Shown here: positions 61,526 to 64,000 of the stretch, in pieces
Numbering within the stretch: position 1 is the first letter of the stretch
Layout of the letters: each line of letters starts with the position of its first letter
Source: Nitrospirota bacterium
Lineage (GTDB): Bacteria; Nitrospirota; Thermodesulfovibrionia; Thermodesulfovibrionales; Dissulfurispiraceae
Assembly: GCA_016936655.1 (NCBI GenBank)
Contig: JAFGXL010000015.1
Location: 124,001-188,000 of the forward strand
Reading direction: 5' to 3'
DNA length: 64,000 nucleotides
Notes under the pieces: model-generated
Database searches by the model: none
What the model saw: the letters and a program-made list of their open reading frames with translations, nothing else
What the model was told of the DNA's origin: nothing
Made by a program: the position numbers and the translations under genes

Positions 61526-62368
61526 TCAAGAGAGGACTTTCCAGAGCGTTGTAATGCCTAACAGCAGGGTGATAAATCCTATAATTACTCGAAGCTTGTC
61601 GGTTTTTATCACCTTTACTGTCCAGGCTGAAAACGGCACTGACAAAAGCGCTCCCAAACATAACCATGGAGCCAAACTCCAATCTATAACTTGGGAACTT
61701 GCCATATAAACAGACACCCCGACCAGGCAGGTTGTTCCCTCAGCAAGCGACGTTATACCTATAGCATTTTTGCCATCCACACCAGCCAGCAGCTGTCCTC
61801 CTGTAACAACAGGGCCGTATCCTCCACCGCTTATCCCCTTGTTAAATGAAGCTAGTATACCGAGGCCAATTATTCTGGACCATGAAAAATCGAACTTTCT
61901 ATTCAGGGTTAACAATATGATAATCCCTATTACAAAAATGAGCGCTCCAATATAGAGTTTCAGAAAAAACTGGGGAAGCCTTAAGGCTAGACAGACAGAA
62001 GCAACTGTGCCAACAATTGAACACGAAGCAATTATTATTGTTATTTTGAGATGAATAGGCAGTCCGTGCTGCACACCTTTTACAAAACCGACTTCGCGCA
62101 GACGACTGAAGATTAGGGAGATTCTCATTGTCTTTGGAAGCAGGCTCACATTTCCCATAGCATGATGAGTAAATCCTGCTAAAAAACCTGTAAACAGCTC
62201 TGAAAGCAGTACAGCAGGAACAATCTGCAAAGGCTCAAACCCGATCAAAAGCAACACAGGAGTGAGTGTTGTGCCATATCCCATCCCTACGGTAGAGTCA
62301 ACGTACTCGCCGATAAAAGCGAGTACAACAAGAATAAGAACAACACCTGCTGCCATATCAATATTCAT
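61526..62368 (-). CDS. TSUP/TauE-SafE family permease
   Basis: The 280-residue protein has about eight helices and the TSUP pattern of two repeats: an N-terminal GMGYGTTLTPVLLLIGFEP and a second, half-way KGISGGGYGPVVTGGQLLAG. Family members move sulfite, sulfonates, sulfur acids or unknown anions. The start is taken at the inner ATG, because the first in-frame ATG touches its ribosome binding site. It is monocistronic as far as seen. The ~200 bases between it and the GAF/GGDEF gene show no gene. Confidence 0.85.
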   Translation of the reverse strand: MNIDMAAGVVLILVVLAFIGEYVDSTVGMGYGTTLTPVLLLIGFEPLQIVPAVLLSELFTGFLAGFTHHAMGNVSLLPKTMRISLIFSRLREVGFVKGVQHGLPIHLKITIIIASCSIVGTVASVCLALRLPQFFLKLYIGALIFVIGIIILLTLNRKFDFSWSRIIGLGILASFNKGISGGGYGPVVTGGQLLAGVDGKNAIGITSLAEGTTCLVGVSVYMASSQVIDWSLAPWLCLGALLSVPFSAWTVKVIKTDKLRVIIGFITLLLGITTLWKVLS

Positions 62369-62506
62369 ACCCAGCATCCTTTATGCTTATTGATCAGATC
62401 TAATTACGCAATAACATTATCGGCACAATAAATTATTTGTCCAGCGCCAGCTTCTAAAGCTGCTCCTCACACTATGCCATCTGCTAAAATCTCTGGAAAT
62501 AAGTTG

Positions 62507-62535
62507 TTATTACAGCAAATGACATATGCTATAAT
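62507..62535 (+). promoter_or_regulatory. Extended -10 promoter of the MuiA-family gene
   Basis: A perfect TATAAT (62530-62535) with TG at 62527-62528 (extended -10) follows TTATTA (62507-62512) at 17 bases. The transcript would start near 62542, leaving about 87 leader bases before the ATG at 62629. Confidence 0.65.
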
Positions 62536-62628
62536 TTGCTTGATTTAATTAGCTAAACAAGGCGATTCAGTGTACTAAATAAATGACCTTTCTAAAGTTT
62601 ATACGCTGCTCACCATAAAGGAGAACCT

Positions 62629-64000
62629 ATGAGAAGAGTTCTGTTTGCAAACACATTTAGCACAATATTACTTTTTATATTAACAGCCGCCTGCCAGGCT
62701 CTATCTGCATCAGCAGCTGAAATCGAACCCGCAACAAAGATACAGAATATAATCGTCTATTCAGACAGCGCCATGATCAAAAAAGAGGCTCGCTTCACCC
62801 TAAAAAAAGGCGAAAACATCATAAGAATACCCGGCATCACCCCTTATCTGTCTGATCAATCACTGCAGGTAAAGCTTAGTTCAAAATCAGCAGTGAAGAT
62901 ATCGGAAGTACAGATTGAAAAAACCTCTCTCAGAAAAACCTCCCAAGAAAAGATGGACAAGCTTAAGGCTAGGCTCGATGCTATTGATGAGCCAATTAAA
63001 AAATCCCTCAATGAATTATCCGTGATATCCAGCGCAGATGAGTTCATAAAAAAGCTGTCGCCTTTTGCGCAGAACCAGAAGGTTTCACAGGCAGAGGTTG
63101 AGGCATATGCAAAATTTCTCGAAAAGTCACTTACAGAAAACAACGCAAGAAAATTTAAAGCGGAATTTAAGCTCAAAAAACTTCAGGAAGAAAAGACTGC
63201 TGTAGAAAAAGAGATTAAGGCGCTTAACACCCCTGACAACAGCAAACAGATAAGCATAACAATATTTGCTAAGGATGATATTAAGGAAGCTACCCTCGAC
63301 TTGTCATACATTGTTAAGAATGCAGGCTGGACTCCGCTTTATGAAGTAAGAGCAGACTCAAGCACATCAAAGATAGAATTCAGCTCTTTTGCTACTATCA
63401 AGCAGGCAACTGGCGAAGACTGGAACGATGTTGATGTAGAGGTCTCCACAGCAAAGCCATACAACACGGCAGCGCCTGCTGATCTGACTGCATGGAATAT
63501 AGACATCTATAAGCCCAGAACCTATCCGGCTTATCGCTCAGCAAAAGAAGAGCTGATGTCCATATCAAAAAGCGCCCAAGCTCTTGAGACGGACAAACAG
63601 CCTTTTGAAGAGACGCAGATAAAAGCAGAAACAACTTCATTCAGCTTTGTGATACCCCAAAAGATATCTATCCCTGCAGACAACCAGCAGCACAGGGTAC
63701 TGCTTGCGGCAATAGAAAAGAAGACAGACTTCAGCTATTTTGCAATACCCAAGCTCTCCGGACATGCATATCTGAAGGCAGATTTCAAAAACCCTTTTGC
63801 CTTTCCACTGCTGCACGGAAGGATGAATTTATTTCTTGACAGCAGGCTTACTAGCACATCATTTACAGGCAAAACCTTTGCACCTGATGAGGATATGAGG
63901 CTTTCACTAGGAATTGACGAATCAATAACAGTAACCAGAAAGCTCCAAAGGAAGTTTACAGGCTATTCAGGCCTATTCACAAAAGGAATTAAGATAAACT
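62629..64000 (+). CDS. MuiA-family (DUF4139/DUF4140) exported protein, 3' end outside the window
   Basis: The frame opens at an ATG behind AAAGGAGA and stays open to the end of the window (457 codons), so the gene is truncated by the window edge. It has a signal peptide (MRRVLFANTFSTILLF and on to SASAAE), an N-terminal DUF4140 domain (IQNIIVYSDSAMIKKEARF), a Lys-rich coiled coil (about 95-190) and the start of DUF4139 (YIVKNAGWTPLYEVRADS). The family includes the mucoidy inhibitor A proteins, whose role is not known. It is divergent from the TSUP gene. Confidence 0.85.
   Translation, partial: MRRVLFANTFSTILLFILTAACQALSASAAEIEPATKIQNIIVYSDSAMIKKEARFTLKKGENIIRIPGITPYLSDQSLQVKLSSKSAVKISEVQIEKTSLRKTSQEKMDKLKARLDAIDEPIKKSLNELSVISSADEFIKKLSPFAQNQKVSQAEVEAYAKFLEKSLTENNARKFKAEFKLKKLQEEKTAVEKEIKALNTPDNSKQISITIFAKDDIKEATLDLSYIVKNAGWTPLYEVRADSSTSKIEFSSFATIKQATGEDWNDVDVEVSTAKPYNTAAPADLTAWNIDIYKPRTYPAYRSAKEELMSISKSAQALETDKQPFEETQIKAETTSFSFVIPQKISIPADNQQHRVLLAAIEKKTDFSYFAIPKLSGHAYLKADFKNPFAFPLLHGRMNLFLDSRLTSTSFTGKTFAPDEDMRLSLGIDESITVTRKLQRKFTGYSGLFTKGIKIN

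Noticed and set aside
62856-63176. Minus-strand 106-codon frame within the MuiA-family gene
   Set aside because: The plus-strand frame opened at 62629 is continuous through it, has a signal peptide and family motifs, and only lacks a stop because it runs off the window.
1-64000. CRISPR arrays, insertion sequences, tRNA or rRNA genes
   Set aside because: No regularly spaced direct repeats, no transposase-like frames with terminal inverted repeats and no cloverleaf or rRNA-like stretches were seen on either strand; gene density leaves only short gaps, none longer than about 260 bases.

Overview
The window is a dense bacterial chromosome segment. It shows no phage, transposon, CRISPR, rRNA or tRNA signal. 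Gene content points to a Gram-negative, probably anaerobic bacterium of the Nitrospirota / Desulfobacterota kind: a type IV pilus pilMNOPQ operon with an outer-membrane secretin, TonB- and AsmA-like envelope proteins, a ferredoxin-dependent 2-oxoacid oxidoreductase, a Tat-exported four-cluster iron-sulfur protein with an NrfD-type membrane subunit and a multiheme cytochrome c, a hydrogenase maturation gene and citramalate-based isoleucine synthesis. The phylum is an inference from gene content, not from a marker tree.

Layout. 1-9.4 kb: short redox and stress genes (NifU-type scaffold, nitroreductase, cation exchanger, two Usp proteins, HU), then birA-coaX, a geranylgeranyl-reductase-like flavoprotein and a TonB protein. 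9.4-15 kb: pilMNOPQ on the minus strand, closed by a perfect 66-bp palindrome and preceded by a clear promoter and a long leader. 15.2-36.6 kb: a very long, nearly gap-free minus-strand run. Read in the direction of transcription it is lipA, an AlaC-like aminotransferase, hom, moeB-like, JAMM protease, a threonine-synthase paralogue, a ThiS/MoaD-like carrier, a NIL protein, thrC, apgM, lysC, cimA, rseC, an EF-G paralogue, argH, an FN3 lipoprotein, hypE, surA-like, rluB-like and aspS. 36.7-44 kb: two divergent cold-shock genes with structured leaders, an unknown cysteine-containing protein, a giant DUF748 protein, an EF-hand-like protein, marC and nth. 44-54.5 kb: transketolase, DUF1844, korB/korA, phoR/phoB, aroB/aroK, an exported nuclease and pgi. 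54.5-64 kb: atpZ/atpI-like genes with a small coupled membrane ORF, torD-like, nrfD, Fe-S protein, tetraheme cytochrome, hemL, a GAF/degenerate-GGDEF protein, a TSUP permease and a truncated MuiA-family gene.

How genes work together. The most interesting unit is the sulfur-carrier set inside the aspartate-family block. It contains a ubiquitin-fold carrier ending in Gly-Gly-Ser-Lys, an E1-like adenylyltransferase, a JAMM protease that could remove the Ser-Lys tail, a NIL protein, and a second threonine-synthase-like PLP enzyme carrying an N-terminal zinc-finger-like motif. All lie between homoserine dehydrogenase and threonine synthase. By analogy with the Wolinella HcyS/HcyD/HcyF and Mycobacterium CysO/Mec/MoeZ pathways, this suggests a protein-thiocarboxylate route to homocysteine, or a related amino acid, in which the usual sulfhydrylase is replaced by a ThrC-fold enzyme. 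This is an inference from sequence features and gene order.
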